A stretch of 64,000 nucleotides of DNA, taken from positions 60,794 through 124,793 of the forward strand of contig NZ_DHDZ01000059.1 in NCBI RefSeq assembly GCF_002399615.1. The letters run 5' to 3'. Every line of letters begins with the position of its first letter. The first letter of the stretch is position 1. The stretch is from Pedobacter sp. UBA4863. GTDB lineage: Bacteria; Bacteroidota; Bacteroidia; Sphingobacteriales; Sphingobacteriaceae. This document shows, piece by piece, positions 36,993 to 47,964 of the stretch. Both the position numbers and the translations under genes were made by a program. A model generated the notes under the pieces. That model was not told the DNA's origin. It did not search any database and was given only the letters and a program-made list of their open reading frames with translations.

Positions 36993-37035
36993 TATTTATC
37001 CCATTCATTTTTAGGGGAAACAATTTTAATACGAA

Positions 37036-37464
37036 ATGAAAATACCATTGGTCTTAGTTTCCTTTTTGTTTTGCAGTCAAGTTTTTGCCCAAACCAAAGG
37101 CGATGTTGTTGTAGTAAAAGACCCGTTGATAGACAGCCTTATTGCAAAACGAATTGAATTGAATAAGGCAAGACCAACCACCACTAATCCTACAAGTAAT
37201 GCTATGGTGTCTTCAATGGGCTACAGGGTGCAAATTTATTACGGTTCTGATAGGCGAGAGGTTTTTTCGCAGCAAGCACAATTTAAATCAAGTTATCCTA
37301 AATTAAATACCTATATCACTTATAAAGAGCCCAATTACTATCTGCGAGTTGGTGATTATAGGACAAGGCTAGAAGCTCAGAAGTTTCTTAACGAATTACG
37401 GCCAAGCTATCCAACGCTGTTTATTTTTAGAGAGAAGATAAATGCACCAATTTTAGAGCAATAA
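37036..37464 (+). CDS. Secreted SPOR-domain protein
   Basis: 142 aa. The signal peptide (MKIPLVLVSFLFCSQVFAQ) is followed by a low-complexity linker and a C-terminal SPOR domain at about 62-140: GYRVQIYYGSDRREVFSQQ, YITYKEPNYYLRVGDYRTRLEAQKFL and PTLFIFREKI. SPOR domains bind denuded peptidoglycan glycan strands, often at division sites. It is a stand-alone periplasmic SPOR protein, 571 nt from nothing else related, so its partner is unknown. Confidence 0.85.
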   Translation: MKIPLVLVSFLFCSQVFAQTKGDVVVVKDPLIDSLIAKRIELNKARPTTTNPTSNAMVSSMGYRVQIYYGSDRREVFSQQAQFKSSYPKLNTYITYKEPNYYLRVGDYRTRLEAQKFLNELRPSYPTLFIFREKINAPILEQ

Positions 37465-37466
37465 AA

Positions 37467-37540
37467 TTAGTTGGTTAATTGTTGAAGCTGTTTAATCGGT
37501 TAACCGAGAAGCACGCTAAACCAAAAAACAAACCAACTAA
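37467..37540 (+). repeat. AACCAAC-type inverted repeat
   Basis: TTAGTTGGTT at 37467-37476 and AACCAACTAA at 37531-37540 are exact complements around a 54-nt middle that also holds CGGTTAACCG. A looser copy of the same design flanks the gene at 58159-58521. Confidence 0.6.
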
Positions 37541-37562
37541 CCATCCAAAAAACTAAAAAACG

Positions 37563-38744
37563 ATGAAACAAAAAATACAAGAACTATCTGCTCAAATATT
37601 TAATGAAGTAGTAGGTTTTCGCCAACATATACATGCTAATCCAGAACTGTCTTTTCACGAGTACGAAACGTCAAAATACGTTAAAGATAAACTAAAAGCT
37701 TGGGGCATTCCATTTACAGAAATGGCCAATACGGGCGTGGTAGGTTTAATTACAGGCAGTAAACCTTCAGACCAAGTTATCGCCTTGCGTGCCGATATGG
37801 ATGCTTTGCCAATTACTGAAGCTAATGATAAGCCTTACAAATCTAAAAACGAAGGTGTAATGCATGCTTGCGGACATGATGTGCATACTTCTTCATTGTT
37901 GGGTACGGCCTATATCCTTAACCAATTAAAGGATGATTTCGCCGGAACGATAAAGTTGGTGTTTCAACCTGCAGAAGAGTTATTGCCCGGCGGTGCCAGT
38001 ATCATGATCAAGGAAGGGGTGTTGGAAAACCCGAAACCACAGGCAATGGTTGGCCAACATGTTTTACCCATGATGGATGCGGGTAAAGTAGGTTTCCGTT
38101 CGGGAATTTATATGGCCTCTACCGATGAGCTGTACGTAACGGTTACCGGTAAAGGTGGCCACGGAGCGCAGCCACATCAAAACATTGATCCGGTAGTAAT
38201 TACTGCACACATTATTGTAGCCTTGCAGCAAATTGTTAGCCGCAAAGCCGATCCGCGTTTACCATCGGTGCTTTCGTTTGGAAAAGTAATGGCCAATGGG
38301 GCAACCAACATTATCCCTAACGAAGTAAAGTTAGCAGGAACTTTTAGGACATTGGATGAAGATTGGAGAAACGAAGCTCATCGTTTAATGAAAAAAATGG
38401 CCGAAGGTATTGCCGATAGCATGGGCGGAAGCTGCCATTTTGATATTCATAGGGGCTATCCTTTCTTAATTAACGAAGAAAAGCTGACGGCCAATGCACG
38501 TACTTTTGCCGAAGACTATTTAGGGAAGGAAAATGTTGTTGATTTAGATATTTGGATGGCAGCCGAAGATTTTGCTTACTATTCGCAAGTAACTAACGCT
38601 TGTTTTTATCGTTTAGGTACAGGCAATACAGAGAAAGATACCAAACATTCTGTGCATACCCCTAATTTTGATATAGATGAAGATGCGTTAAAAAACTCGA
38701 CAGGATTAATGGCTTACATTGCATTGAAACAATTAGGTAATTAA
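37563..38744 (+). CDS. M20 family amidohydrolase (N-acyl-amino-acid hydrolase)
   Basis: 393 aa. Metal-binding motifs of M20D peptidases: ALRADMDALPITE, HACGHDVHTSSLLG, FQPAEELLPGGASIM, and GQHVLPMMDAGKVG; the dimerisation domain contains GKGGHGAQPHQNIDP. This family removes acyl or aryl groups from amino acids (hippurate, IAA-amino-acid and similar conjugates) using two metal ions. No signal peptide, so cytoplasmic. It stands alone between the SPOR gene and a hypothetical gene. Confidence 0.92.
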   Translation: MKQKIQELSAQIFNEVVGFRQHIHANPELSFHEYETSKYVKDKLKAWGIPFTEMANTGVVGLITGSKPSDQVIALRADMDALPITEANDKPYKSKNEGVMHACGHDVHTSSLLGTAYILNQLKDDFAGTIKLVFQPAEELLPGGASIMIKEGVLENPKPQAMVGQHVLPMMDAGKVGFRSGIYMASTDELYVTVTGKGGHGAQPHQNIDPVVITAHIIVALQQIVSRKADPRLPSVLSFGKVMANGATNIIPNEVKLAGTFRTLDEDWRNEAHRLMKKMAEGIADSMGGSCHFDIHRGYPFLINEEKLTANARTFAEDYLGKENVVDLDIWMAAEDFAYYSQVTNACFYRLGTGNTEKDTKHSVHTPNFDIDEDALKNSTGLMAYIALKQLGN

Positions 38745-38745
38745 G

Positions 38746-38867
38746 TCACCCTAAATCTTCCAAAGGGAAGGCTTTTAAAATTTAAGTTTGGCGTGGTCAT
38801 TGCTCAGAATTAAGTAAGCACCCAAAAATTTGTCTTAGGGTTCTTCGTGCCTTTGTGGTTAATTATA
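38746..38867 (+). repeat. Degenerate intergenic repeat spacer
   Basis: CACCCTAAATCTTCCAAAGGG near 38748 resembles the CCCCTAAATCCCCTAAAGGGG repeat at 63834. The stretch near 38845 (CTTCGTGCCTTTGTGGTTAA) is a sequence type often scattered in Bacteroidota spacers. No gene in the 124 nt. Confidence 0.4.
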
Positions 38868-38868
38868 T

Positions 38869-39819
38869 ATGAAAAGAATTTATTGCTTTATAGCTTGTAT
38901 GTTATTTTTTGTTGCGGCAAAAGCACAACAAATACCTCGTTTTAATCCCGATACGATTAAGACAATTACACTCGATTCTGTGGTAAACATTAAAGCTAAG
39001 CGGTTAAGTATCGAAACGTTTATCGATGCCATCATTAACGACACCAGTTTTTATCAGGCATTTAGGAATATGAAAAAATACACCTTCATTGCCGAAAACC
39101 GTGTGTTTACTTACGATAAAAAAAATCAGGTTGATGGAAAGATTTACCGTAAAATACGCCATAATAATGATGGCCCGTATAAAATGGAATATCTAGTGAA
39201 AGAGGATAATGGCAAGGTTTACAAAAAGAATGGAAAATACCAGCTCTATACGGTAGAAATGTTCGATTACATTTTTATGAATGCCTATAATACCGATTTT
39301 ATACCCCACGCTGCTCCAACTACCGGCAAGGGTAAAAAAACAGGGAATGAAGGTTACAAGGATAAATTAAAAACCTTAATATTTAACCCGGGGCGACCAA
39401 TAAAAGGAGTACCTTTTATTGGCAGTAAAACCGAAATATTTACAGCAAATATGCGCCAGTACTACGATTACGCTTTCCATAGTGGTACTTATTTAGATTC
39501 TATTCCTGTGTATAGGTTTAAGGTTTCGGTTAAGCCAGATTTATCTAAATGGACCAAAGATGGAATCATGATAAAAGAACTGGTCACTATTTTTGATAAA
39601 CGCAACTTCGAAATTTTAGGGCGTTATGTGGATATGAAATACAGCAATATGCTTTTCGATTTTGATGTGCAGATGAACATAGAGATGAGCTATTTTGACG
39701 AGGTAAAGCTGCCTACAAAAATTACCTATCAAGGCAATTGGGACTATCCGTTTAAAAAAGAAGAAAGAGCTAGCTTTTTGGTGCTACACAAAGATTACCG
39801 CTTGGGGAAAGGGAAGTAG
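38869..39819 (+). CDS. Exported hypothetical protein
   Basis: 316 aa, not recognised. A signal peptide (MKRIYCFIACMLFFVAAKAQ) leads to a soluble, Lys- and Tyr-rich protein with no membrane helix and no Cys pair. It has no catalytic motif I can name; the middle GRPIKGVPFIGSKTEIF and the C-terminal YFDEVKLPTKITYQGNWDYP suggest a beta-rich periplasmic or surface fold. It resembles conserved exported proteins of Sphingobacteria. It stands at the end of the + block and converges with the next gene, 1 nt apart. Confidence 0.75.
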   Translation: MKRIYCFIACMLFFVAAKAQQIPRFNPDTIKTITLDSVVNIKAKRLSIETFIDAIINDTSFYQAFRNMKKYTFIAENRVFTYDKKNQVDGKIYRKIRHNNDGPYKMEYLVKEDNGKVYKKNGKYQLYTVEMFDYIFMNAYNTDFIPHAAPTTGKGKKTGNEGYKDKLKTLIFNPGRPIKGVPFIGSKTEIFTANMRQYYDYAFHSGTYLDSIPVYRFKVSVKPDLSKWTKDGIMIKELVTIFDKRNFEILGRYVDMKYSNMLFDFDVQMNIEMSYFDEVKLPTKITYQGNWDYPFKKEERASFLVLHKDYRLGKGK

Positions 39820-39820
39820 T

Positions 39821-40321
39821 TTAAAGCTTCGTTTCGGTAGGATCGGCAGCGTATTTATTCAGTTTCTCTGATACGGTTTTATAATTAATTTTTTCTTTGC
39901 TGGCCTTCATTTTAACTTCTGGGCCATGTATCACATTATGCAAAATCATACTTAAACTAACTACGGCAATCGTTCCGCCAACTCCTACTAGCATAGCCAT
40001 ATTGCCATCATTGCCAGCCTGTCCGGCTACAATGGTTCCCGCAGCTAAAGCGCCCGTAATTATGGCATAACCAACATCAGAGTGGCGTTTAAAAACTTTA
40101 ATACTGCTTATTTTTTCATAACCTATACGTTTCGAAACCGCTTTTTTGTCCTCTACTATTAACTCGGTCTCGTTAATAGCCGTAATTTTTCCACTAAAGC
40201 GCTGCCCTTCGGCAATAACAATCGTATTATAACTTGTTTGTTTTTTGCTTTGAGCATAGCCTGTGCCAACAAGAAAAAATAATAGGAAGATGGTAAATGA
40301 AGGTTTAACCAGTAATTTCAT
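39821..40321 (-). CDS. Exported hypothetical protein with membrane helices
   Basis: 166 aa from the Met giving MKLLVKPSFTIFLLFFLVGTGYAQ, the likely signal peptide; a Met seven codons upstream (end 40342) is possible but weaker. The mature part contains FSGKITAINETELIVEDKK, a small beta-barrel-like segment often seen in membrane-stress proteins, and two Gly/Ala-rich hydrophobic stretches (IITGALAAGTIVAG, MLVGVGGTIAVVSLSMIL). Function unknown. Its end is 1 nt from the convergent + strand gene. Confidence 0.72.
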   Translation of the reverse strand: MKLLVKPSFTIFLLFFLVGTGYAQSKKQTSYNTIVIAEGQRFSGKITAINETELIVEDKKAVSKRIGYEKISSIKVFKRHSDVGYAIITGALAAGTIVAGQAGNDGNMAMLVGVGGTIAVVSLSMILHNVIHGPEVKMKASKEKINYKTVSEKLNKYAADPTETKL

Positions 40322-40418
40322 CAGTATATTAAGTATTATCAATCAAAGATAGAAAATAATTAACGATGTTGATATTTAAGCTTAAACAATTAAATTAGCC
40401 CTTAAAATTTAGAAGAAA

Positions 40419-41075
40419 ATGAAAACTACTTTAAAACTGTGTATTGTTATTGGTGTTGTTTTTTTGTTAACGGCTATGAAATCAAATCGTAAGCGTGTGG
40501 TATTTTTTGGAGACTCTATTACACAGGGCGGTGTAAGTAAAAATGGTTACATCAGTGTGCTTAAAAAGCAGGTTGACAGTAATAGATTTGAATTAATAGG
40601 AGCGGGCATTGGCGGTAATAAAGTTTATGATCTTTATTTAAGGTTAGAGGATGATGTGTTGGCAAAAAAACCAGACTTAGTATTTATTTATGTGGGTATT
40701 AATGATGTTTGGCACAAACAAACCGCTAAAACAGGTACAGATTATCCGAAATATCTAAAGTTTTATCAAGCCTTGATTAACAAAATACAGGCTGCCGGAA
40801 GTAAAGTAGTGCTTTGTACCCCATCGGTAATTGGCGAGAAAAAAGCAGGAGGTAACGAGCTGGATACCGAATTGGATAAATATGCCGAAGGAATTAGAGC
40901 GTTGGCTGCAAAAAATAACCTTCCGCTATGCGATTTAAGAAAAGCATTTCAAGCTTACGAAGAGAAGAATAATCCCCAAGATTTAGAAAAAGATATTTTA
41001 ACGAGAGACAGGGTTCACTTAAATGATAAAGGGAATCAGTTTGTTGCCGAGCAAATGTTGCCTTTTATCAAATAA
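40419..41075 (+). CDS. SGNH/GDSL-type hydrolase
   Basis: 218 aa. Block I VFFGDSITQGG holds the nucleophile Ser; GAGIGGNKV gives the Gly; YVGINDVW gives the Asn; DRVHLNDKG holds the catalytic Asp and His. The N-terminal 20 residues (LCIVIGVVFLLTAM) are hydrophobic, so it is probably exported or anchored. Esterase acting on lipids, acetylated sugars or similar; substrate unknown. The hydrophobic start and lone position do not tie it to a pathway. Confidence 0.88.
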   Translation: MKTTLKLCIVIGVVFLLTAMKSNRKRVVFFGDSITQGGVSKNGYISVLKKQVDSNRFELIGAGIGGNKVYDLYLRLEDDVLAKKPDLVFIYVGINDVWHKQTAKTGTDYPKYLKFYQALINKIQAAGSKVVLCTPSVIGEKKAGGNELDTELDKYAEGIRALAAKNNLPLCDLRKAFQAYEEKNNPQDLEKDILTRDRVHLNDKGNQFVAEQMLPFIK

Positions 41076-41123
41076 ACCGCTGGCCGCTAAAGAGGGAAAT
41101 GGCTTAATCGAATTATTTATTGC

Positions 41124-41131
41124 TAAATTTG
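41124..41131 (+). promoter_or_regulatory. Possible -7 element of dnaG
   Basis: TAAATTTG at 41124-41131 matches TAnnTTTG and lies 27 nt before the dnaG ATG, but no TTTG lies at the right distance upstream. Weak. Confidence 0.25.
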
Positions 41132-41158
41132 AAGTCCCATTTTGCGGGATTTAGGGGT

Positions 41159-43099
41159 ATGATTACAGCGGAAACCATAGAGAAAATTAAGGAAACGGCC
41201 CGAATTGAGGAAGTTGTTGGAGATTTTGTGCACCTTAAAAAACGTGGTTCTAGCTTAATTGGTAACTGCCCCTTTCACGGCGAAAAAACACCTTCATTTC
41301 ACGTTTCGGTAAGTAAGGGTATTTATAAGTGCTTTGGTTGTGGCGTAGCAGGCGATTCGGTTCGCTTTGTAATGGACCACGAAAAGTACAGCTACCCAGA
41401 AGCACTGAAATTTTTGGCCAATAAATACAATATTGAGGTTGAGGAAACGGTAGAAAGTAAAGAGAATATTGAGCTTAATAGTGCCAGAGAAAGTCTTTAC
41501 ATCGTTTCGCAATTTGCGGCTAATTTTTTCGAAGACCAATTGTGGAATAGCGATGATGGTAAAGCAATTGGCCTAAGCTATTTTAAGGAACGCGGTTTTA
41601 GGGAAGACATTATCAAGAAATTTAACTTAGGCTATTCGCCCGATGTTTGGGATGCGCTCACACAAGAAGCCCTTAAAAACCAGCATACCGAAGAGTATTT
41701 GGAAAAAACAGGGCTCTCCATTCGCAATGAGAAGGGGAAATTGTACGATAGGTTTCGCGGACGGGTAATGTTCCCCATTCATAACTTTACGGGCAGGGTA
41801 ATTGGTTTTGGGGGGCGTACATTAAAGACAGATAAAAATGTACCCAAATACGTTAATTCGCCAGAGAGCGATATTTACCACAAATCTAACGTGCTATATG
41901 GTTTGTTTCAGGCCAAAAAAGCCATTAGAGATAATGATAACTGTTATTTGGTAGAAGGCTACGCCGATGTATTGGCGGTACAACAAGCTTATATCGAAAA
42001 CGTGGTGGCCTCTTCGGGAACATCATTAACCATAGAGCAAATAAGGCTAATTGCTCGCTTTACCCAAAACGTTACCATTTTATACGATGGCGATGCTGCG
42101 GGCATAAAGGCCTCGTTGCGTGGCTTAGATATGATTTTGGAAGAGGGACTAAACGTAAAAGTGGTTTCTTTTCCAAATGGCGATGATCCCGATTCTTACA
42201 TGCACAAAGTAGGTGCAGGAGCTTTTAAAACCTATATTGAAGAGCAGCGACAAGATTTTATCCTTTATAAAGCCAATATTTTACTGGCCGAAGCCGGAAA
42301 AGACCCCATTAAGAAAGCGGGGATTATTAGAGATATTGTAGAGAGTATCGCTAAAATTCCAGATAATATTAAGGCTTCGGTATTTATTAAAGAATGTAGC
42401 CACTTGCTCGAGATAGAAGAGCGTGTACTGCTTATCGAACTTAATGCTATTAAAGTAGCTAAGCATAAAAAAACATCTACAGCTAAGCTGGTTAGCCAGG
42501 CATCTATGGATATGCCGCCCGATGACTTGTTCGCCGATGATGAACCCATTAGAGAAATTCCCATAGCAGAAGAAGATCGGGAGCAAGAGTTAGAAGTTTT
42601 AAGGGTGCTCATCACTTATGGGAATGAGCTGGTTTATTGGGAAGGTATTGAAAATATGTACGTTGGCACTTTTATTATACAAAATTTGGCCGATGTAGTG
42701 TTTAAGAACGGTTTGTTTGATAGGGTAGTAAAACTATATTGGAATAGTATAGAAAAGGGATATTTGCCTACCGCAAACAGCTTTTTTCATAACGATGATA
42801 AAGAAATAGCCGATTTGGCCATAAGCCTATCGTCTTCTCAGTACGAGTTAAGTCCAAACTGGGAAAAAAAACACGGTATCTATGTAAAGCAAGAAGCGCA
42901 GCACTTAAAGAAAACAGTTTTAGATAGTATTTTTCATCTTAAAAGGAAAAAGATAAATCGAATGAAGAAAGAGGTTCAGGAGCAGTTGAAAACGGAAAAA
43001 GACGAGTCCAATCTGGAGATTCTTTTAAATCAATTTTCTTTAATGAAAAGAGTAGAAATGACCATTTCTTCGCATTTTGGTATAGTAATTAACGAATAA
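41159..43099 (+). CDS. dnaG: DNA primase
   Basis: 646 aa from the ATG at 41159; an in-frame TTG at 41120 adds 13 residues but MITAETIEKIKETARIEEVV is the conserved primase start. The CHC2 zinc ribbon shows CPFHGEKTPSFHVS and KCFGCGVAGD (ligands at about 36-63). The catalytic TOPRIM domain has VEGYADVLAVQQ and ILYDGDAAGIKASLRG. The C-terminal part would bind DnaB helicase. It synthesises RNA primers for replication. No rpsU or rpoD neighbour, unlike the E. coli operon. Confidence 0.97.
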   Translation: MITAETIEKIKETARIEEVVGDFVHLKKRGSSLIGNCPFHGEKTPSFHVSVSKGIYKCFGCGVAGDSVRFVMDHEKYSYPEALKFLANKYNIEVEETVESKENIELNSARESLYIVSQFAANFFEDQLWNSDDGKAIGLSYFKERGFREDIIKKFNLGYSPDVWDALTQEALKNQHTEEYLEKTGLSIRNEKGKLYDRFRGRVMFPIHNFTGRVIGFGGRTLKTDKNVPKYVNSPESDIYHKSNVLYGLFQAKKAIRDNDNCYLVEGYADVLAVQQAYIENVVASSGTSLTIEQIRLIARFTQNVTILYDGDAAGIKASLRGLDMILEEGLNVKVVSFPNGDDPDSYMHKVGAGAFKTYIEEQRQDFILYKANILLAEAGKDPIKKAGIIRDIVESIAKIPDNIKASVFIKECSHLLEIEERVLLIELNAIKVAKHKKTSTAKLVSQASMDMPPDDLFADDEPIREIPIAEEDREQELEVLRVLITYGNELVYWEGIENMYVGTFIIQNLADVVFKNGLFDRVVKLYWNSIEKGYLPTANSFFHNDDKEIADLAISLSSSQYELSPNWEKKHGIYVKQEAQHLKKTVLDSIFHLKRKKINRMKKEVQEQLKTEKDESNLEILLNQFSLMKRVEMTISSHFGIVINE

Positions 43100-43163
43100 T
43101 GCCCTAAATTTAAGTGGCCGCTTTTTCTGTTAAGCGCTTTTTAACTTTCTAATTTAACTTGTT

Positions 43164-43529
43164 ATGGCGGTTCACAACGATATAGGCAAGGCTGGCGAGA
43201 AAGCAGCAGTACAATTTCTGGTACAAAAAGGCTACGAGATTTTGGAAGAAAACTGGTTTTTCGGCAAAGCCGAGGTAGATATTGTTGCGCTTAAATCAAA
43301 TACTATTATCTTTATCGAAGTTAAAACACGTAGTTCAGTGGCTTTTGGTATGCCCGAAGACTTTGTAAGCGAAGCCAAACAACGCCAGCTAGAATTGGCG
43401 GCACAAGCTTATATCGAAATTATGGAACATAAAGGAGAAATAAGGTTTGATATTGTGGCAGTGCTAATAACTAAAGATAATCAATTTAAAATTAATCATA
43501 TAGAAGATGCTTTTTGGCCCTATGCGTAA
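43164..43529 (+). CDS. YraN/UPF0102 family protein
   Basis: 121 aa. GKAGEKAAVQFLVQKGYEILEENW and AEVDIVALKSNTIIFIEVKTRSS are the UPF0102 hallmarks; the D...EVK arrangement resembles the restriction-endonuclease-like fold. The exact role is unknown, though relatives have been linked to DNA processing. It lies 64 nt after dnaG and overlaps the following gene by 8-23 nt, depending on its start. Confidence 0.92.
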   Translation: MAVHNDIGKAGEKAAVQFLVQKGYEILEENWFFGKAEVDIVALKSNTIIFIEVKTRSSVAFGMPEDFVSEAKQRQLELAAQAYIEIMEHKGEIRFDIVAVLITKDNQFKINHIEDAFWPYA

Positions 43530-44580
43530 AATATTTTCGTTATTAATTGTACTAGTTGCCCTATTTCAATTTGCTTGTAATAATAAAGTAGCTAGTTATA
43601 TCGCCTTTAAAAGCCCTTTACAGGGCGAGAGCTTTCATAACGGAAAACCTGTGAGAATAGAACTGGACATTCCGGAGAAAACCGAAATACAAAATATCAG
43701 TTATTTAATAGACGGAAAACAGTTTGCAGAAAAAACGAATAAAGAGTTTGTAACCTTAGACACGCAAAACCTCCCTTTGGGGTATAGAATGCTTACCGCA
43801 ATTGTAAAAAGTGGCGATAAAATTGATACGGTTACCAATAACATTATTCTCACTACCGATAAAAAACCGCTAAAGCTAAAATATAGCTTGGTAAATACTT
43901 TTCCGCACGATACTTCTTCCTATACCCAAGGTTTAAGTTTTGTTGACGGAAAATTACTAGAAAGTACCGGCAGAAAAGGATTGTCGTACTTAAAGTATGT
44001 GCAGTTGCAAACGGGTAAAGCTACACAAGGTGTACCACTAAAACCCGAATATTTTGGCGAAGGTTCGGTGAAAATTGGCAACAAGATAATTGTACTTACT
44101 TGGCAAGAAAATGTAGGTTTAGTGTACGATGCTAACACATTGGAAGAAATTGCGACATTCCCTTACCAAAGCAGTAGAGAGGGTTGGGGCTTAACTTATG
44201 ATGGTAAGCAATTGCTACGTAGCGATGGCAGTAACCGCATTTGGTTTATGAATGCCAAAACATATCAAGAAGAAGGTTTTGTGGAAGTTTATGATAACCA
44301 GGGGCCAGTTAATCAATTGAATGAATTAGAGTATATTGGCGGTAAGCTATACGCCAATGTTTATGGCACAAATAAGATTGTAATTATTGATCTCAAAACA
44401 GGAATTGTAGAGGCTCAAGTAGATCTTACTAAGCTGGTTCCCAAAAATTTTTTTAAAGATGAATACGAGATTGGCAATAACGTGTTAAATGGTATCGCTT
44501 ATGATGCAGTGGGCAAACGTTTATTCGTAACCGGCAAGAAGTGGCCAAATCTTTTTGAGATTAAGTTGGGCGAGAACTAG
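43522..44580 (+). CDS. Glutaminyl-peptide cyclotransferase-like lipoprotein
   Basis: About 352 aa from the Met at 43522 (MRKIFSLLIVLVALFQFAC); an earlier Met at 43507 is less likely because it would spoil the signal peptide. The Cys after LFQFA forms a lipobox, so it is probably a lipoprotein. The plant-type glutamine cyclotransferase fold is visible in FPHDTSSYTQGLSFVDGKLLESTGRKGLS, GWGLTYDGKQLLRSDGSN and the C-terminal NVLNGIAYDAVGKRLFVTGKKWP. It cyclises N-terminal Gln to pyroglutamate, here outside the cytoplasm; many Bacteroidota exported proteins have Gln after signal cleavage. Confidence 0.9.
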   Translation: MRKIFSLLIVLVALFQFACNNKVASYIAFKSPLQGESFHNGKPVRIELDIPEKTEIQNISYLIDGKQFAEKTNKEFVTLDTQNLPLGYRMLTAIVKSGDKIDTVTNNIILTTDKKPLKLKYSLVNTFPHDTSSYTQGLSFVDGKLLESTGRKGLSYLKYVQLQTGKATQGVPLKPEYFGEGSVKIGNKIIVLTWQENVGLVYDANTLEEIATFPYQSSREGWGLTYDGKQLLRSDGSNRIWFMNAKTYQEEGFVEVYDNQGPVNQLNELEYIGGKLYANVYGTNKIVIIDLKTGIVEAQVDLTKLVPKNFFKDEYEIGNNVLNGIAYDAVGKRLFVTGKKWPNLFEIKLGEN

Positions 44581-44635
44581 AAGCACACTTTGCCTCTTGT
44601 AGGTGCTTTCACCAACAACGAATTAGGTAGTAGGT

Positions 44636-44691
44636 TTGGCTGGTGTTATCACCAGCCAATGCCGTAATATTCTCTCCCCCAAAGGGAGAGA
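44636..44691. terminator. Two hairpins between convergent genes
   Basis: TTGGCTGGTG at 44636-44645 and CACCAGCCAA at 44650-44659 form a perfect 10-bp stem with a TTAT loop. TCTCTCCC at 44671-44678 and GGGAGAGA at 44684-44691 form a second 8-bp stem. They sit between the cyclotransferase gene (+) and a DUF4251 gene (-), so they may stop transcription both ways; no clear T-run. The second resembles the CCCCTAAAGGGG-type repeat. Confidence 0.5.
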
Positions 44692-44709
44692 TGTAAAAGA
44701 CAGAAAGCG

Positions 44710-45228
44710 CTATTCGTTTTCCTTTAAATAACCTTGATAGGTAATGCTTTGTTTAACATTGCTATTTAAAGACAAAGTGGCATAGCCTCCATCGCCAATG
44801 TTAAGCACCAAACGATAGTTTTCATTAACGTCTTTCGGTTCTATTATAACATCCCATCCACGTTTTTTCCCTTTGGTGCTTTTGTATTCAAATTTTTTAG
44901 AGTTGAATTTTACACCTCCTTCATTTTGACCAATTGGCGCCGAAAATGATCTGCCAAAGTAAGGAAGGTAAGCAACTACACTATCTGGACTTACTTTTAC
45001 CTCATAATAGGTTTCGTTAAGGTTAATGGTGCCGCTACCCGTACCGCCTGGCATTTTACTCATTACCTTACTAATGTCGGAGCTGTTTAATGGGCTCGCA
45101 CTTCTGGCCACAAAAGTGTATGTTTTTGCTGCTACAATTTTGGTGGTAGTAGCTTTATCGGTTTGGGCAGTTGCACTAATAGAAATTAAGGCAAATGCCA
45201 TTACATATAATGTTTTTAACTTATTCAT
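44710..45228 (-). CDS. Exported DUF4251-like protein
   Basis: 172 aa from the Met giving MNKLKTLYVMAFALISISATAQ, a clear signal peptide; a Met 18 codons upstream would put a non-signal stretch in front. The body has KTYTFVARSASPLN, NETYYEVKVSPDSVVAYLPYFGRSFSAP, GKKRGWDVIIEPKDVNENYRLVLNIGDGGYATLSL and ends QSITYQGYLKE. This matches the DUF4251 group common in Bacteroidota; function unknown. Secreted or periplasmic beta-rich protein. Confidence 0.85.
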   Translation of the reverse strand: MNKLKTLYVMAFALISISATAQTDKATTTKIVAAKTYTFVARSASPLNSSDISKVMSKMPGGTGSGTINLNETYYEVKVSPDSVVAYLPYFGRSFSAPIGQNEGGVKFNSKKFEYKSTKGKKRGWDVIIEPKDVNENYRLVLNIGDGGYATLSLNSNVKQSITYQGYLKENE

Positions 45229-45413
45229 AATGTTACTATTTATCAATTTATAGCTATGATGATAAAAACATCCAAAATCCATAAAAGTTTAAAAGTTATC
45301 CGTCGTTTTCAACGATAGGAGAATTGAAAATCAACGGAGTTAAATCTAGCACAATGCTGTCAATTGAGTTAGATTTTCCCATTTCGTACGATCCAGTCCA
45401 TGACGGATTAATT

Positions 45414-47072
<1,659 letters not shown>

Positions 47073-47225
47073 TTAGTATTTGGTAAAAATACAAATCTGT
47101 AGGTTAAATGCTAATAAATAAGCGGCTTAAAGTAGCGCTGAGCAACTAAGTGGAGAAAATTATTTTACCTACTCAAAATTAGCAATAAAGTTTTCCTTAT
47201 CTTGTTGTTCAATTAAAGACTGATT

Positions 47226-47717
47226 ATGCTAGAAAATTTAGAAAAATTAATTAGAGATAATGCTCAGGAACTGGTAATTAATAACCCCGACATTCCTAAC
47301 GAACAGAATGAACAGGTAATTCAGGCTGCATCTGGTTCTATTGTAGATGCACTGAAAAACCAAATAGGTGGTGGCAATATTACAGACTTAATTGGCTCAC
47401 TAAGTCAAGGCAATGCTGGCGGAGTAGTAAACGAAGTTTCTGATAATTTTGCGGGCAAGTTAGGCGCATTGGGCATAAACATGGATACGGCCAAAAGCAT
47501 AGGCGCTTCGTTAATTCCTATGATTATGGCAAAGTTCTTTAACAAAGCCGCCGACCCGAAAGACAGTTCGTTTGACCTGCAAGATATTCTTGGGAAACTA
47601 GCAGGTGGCGCCGACGGTAAATTTGATTTGAACGATATTACAGATATGCTAGGCGGTGGAAAAGGTAAAAATGGTGTTGGTGGCGGTTTGCTCGACAAAT
47701 TGAAGGGTTTGTTTTAA
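47226..47717 (+). CDS. DUF937-like small protein
   Basis: 163 aa, Gly/Asn/Asp-rich. IQAASGSIVDALKNQIGGGNITDLIGSL, DNFAGKLGALGINMDTAKSIGASLIPMIMAKFFNK and the repeated LGKLAGGADGKFDLNDITDMLGGGKG resemble DUF937/YidB-type proteins. No signal peptide. Function unknown. Divergent from pgi and followed by a 247-nt spacer before prfB; the spacer holds TTGTTGTCAACAA near 47750 but no gene I can support. Confidence 0.72.
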   Translation: MLENLEKLIRDNAQELVINNPDIPNEQNEQVIQAASGSIVDALKNQIGGGNITDLIGSLSQGNAGGVVNEVSDNFAGKLGALGINMDTAKSIGASLIPMIMAKFFNKAADPKDSSFDLQDILGKLAGGADGKFDLNDITDMLGGGKGKNGVGGGLLDKLKGLF

Positions 47718-47951
47718 TATTTTCAATGCTTTGTTGGCAATGGTTTTGTGTTGTCAACAAAGTTTATAATACATAGCTCTAGGTTTTTCTTAAACTAAGC
47801 AAAAAGAAACTTGCCGAACCTTGCTTTGATGGTAAACTTACGGAAAAAGTAAGGTGAATAGCAGAACTGACGGAGCCAAAGAACCGCTACAACTGCTTTT
47901 CAAAAACATTTCAACGTTACAAACTTCCAATAATTTAATAAGCAACTTTGC

Positions 47952-47959
47952 TATATTTG
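47952..47959 (+). promoter_or_regulatory. Possible -7 element of prfB
   Basis: TATATTTG at 47952-47959 matches TAnnTTTG, but ends only 5 nt before the prfB ATG and lacks an upstream TTTG at the right spacing. If used, the mRNA would be essentially leaderless. Confidence 0.25.
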
Positions 47960-47964
47960 CCCTT

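Noticed and set aside
42265..42615. Open frames on the - strand inside dnaG, and similar ones opposite metH, gmd, pgi and thrB
   Set aside because: Shadows of strongly conserved genes on the other strand; no independent motif.
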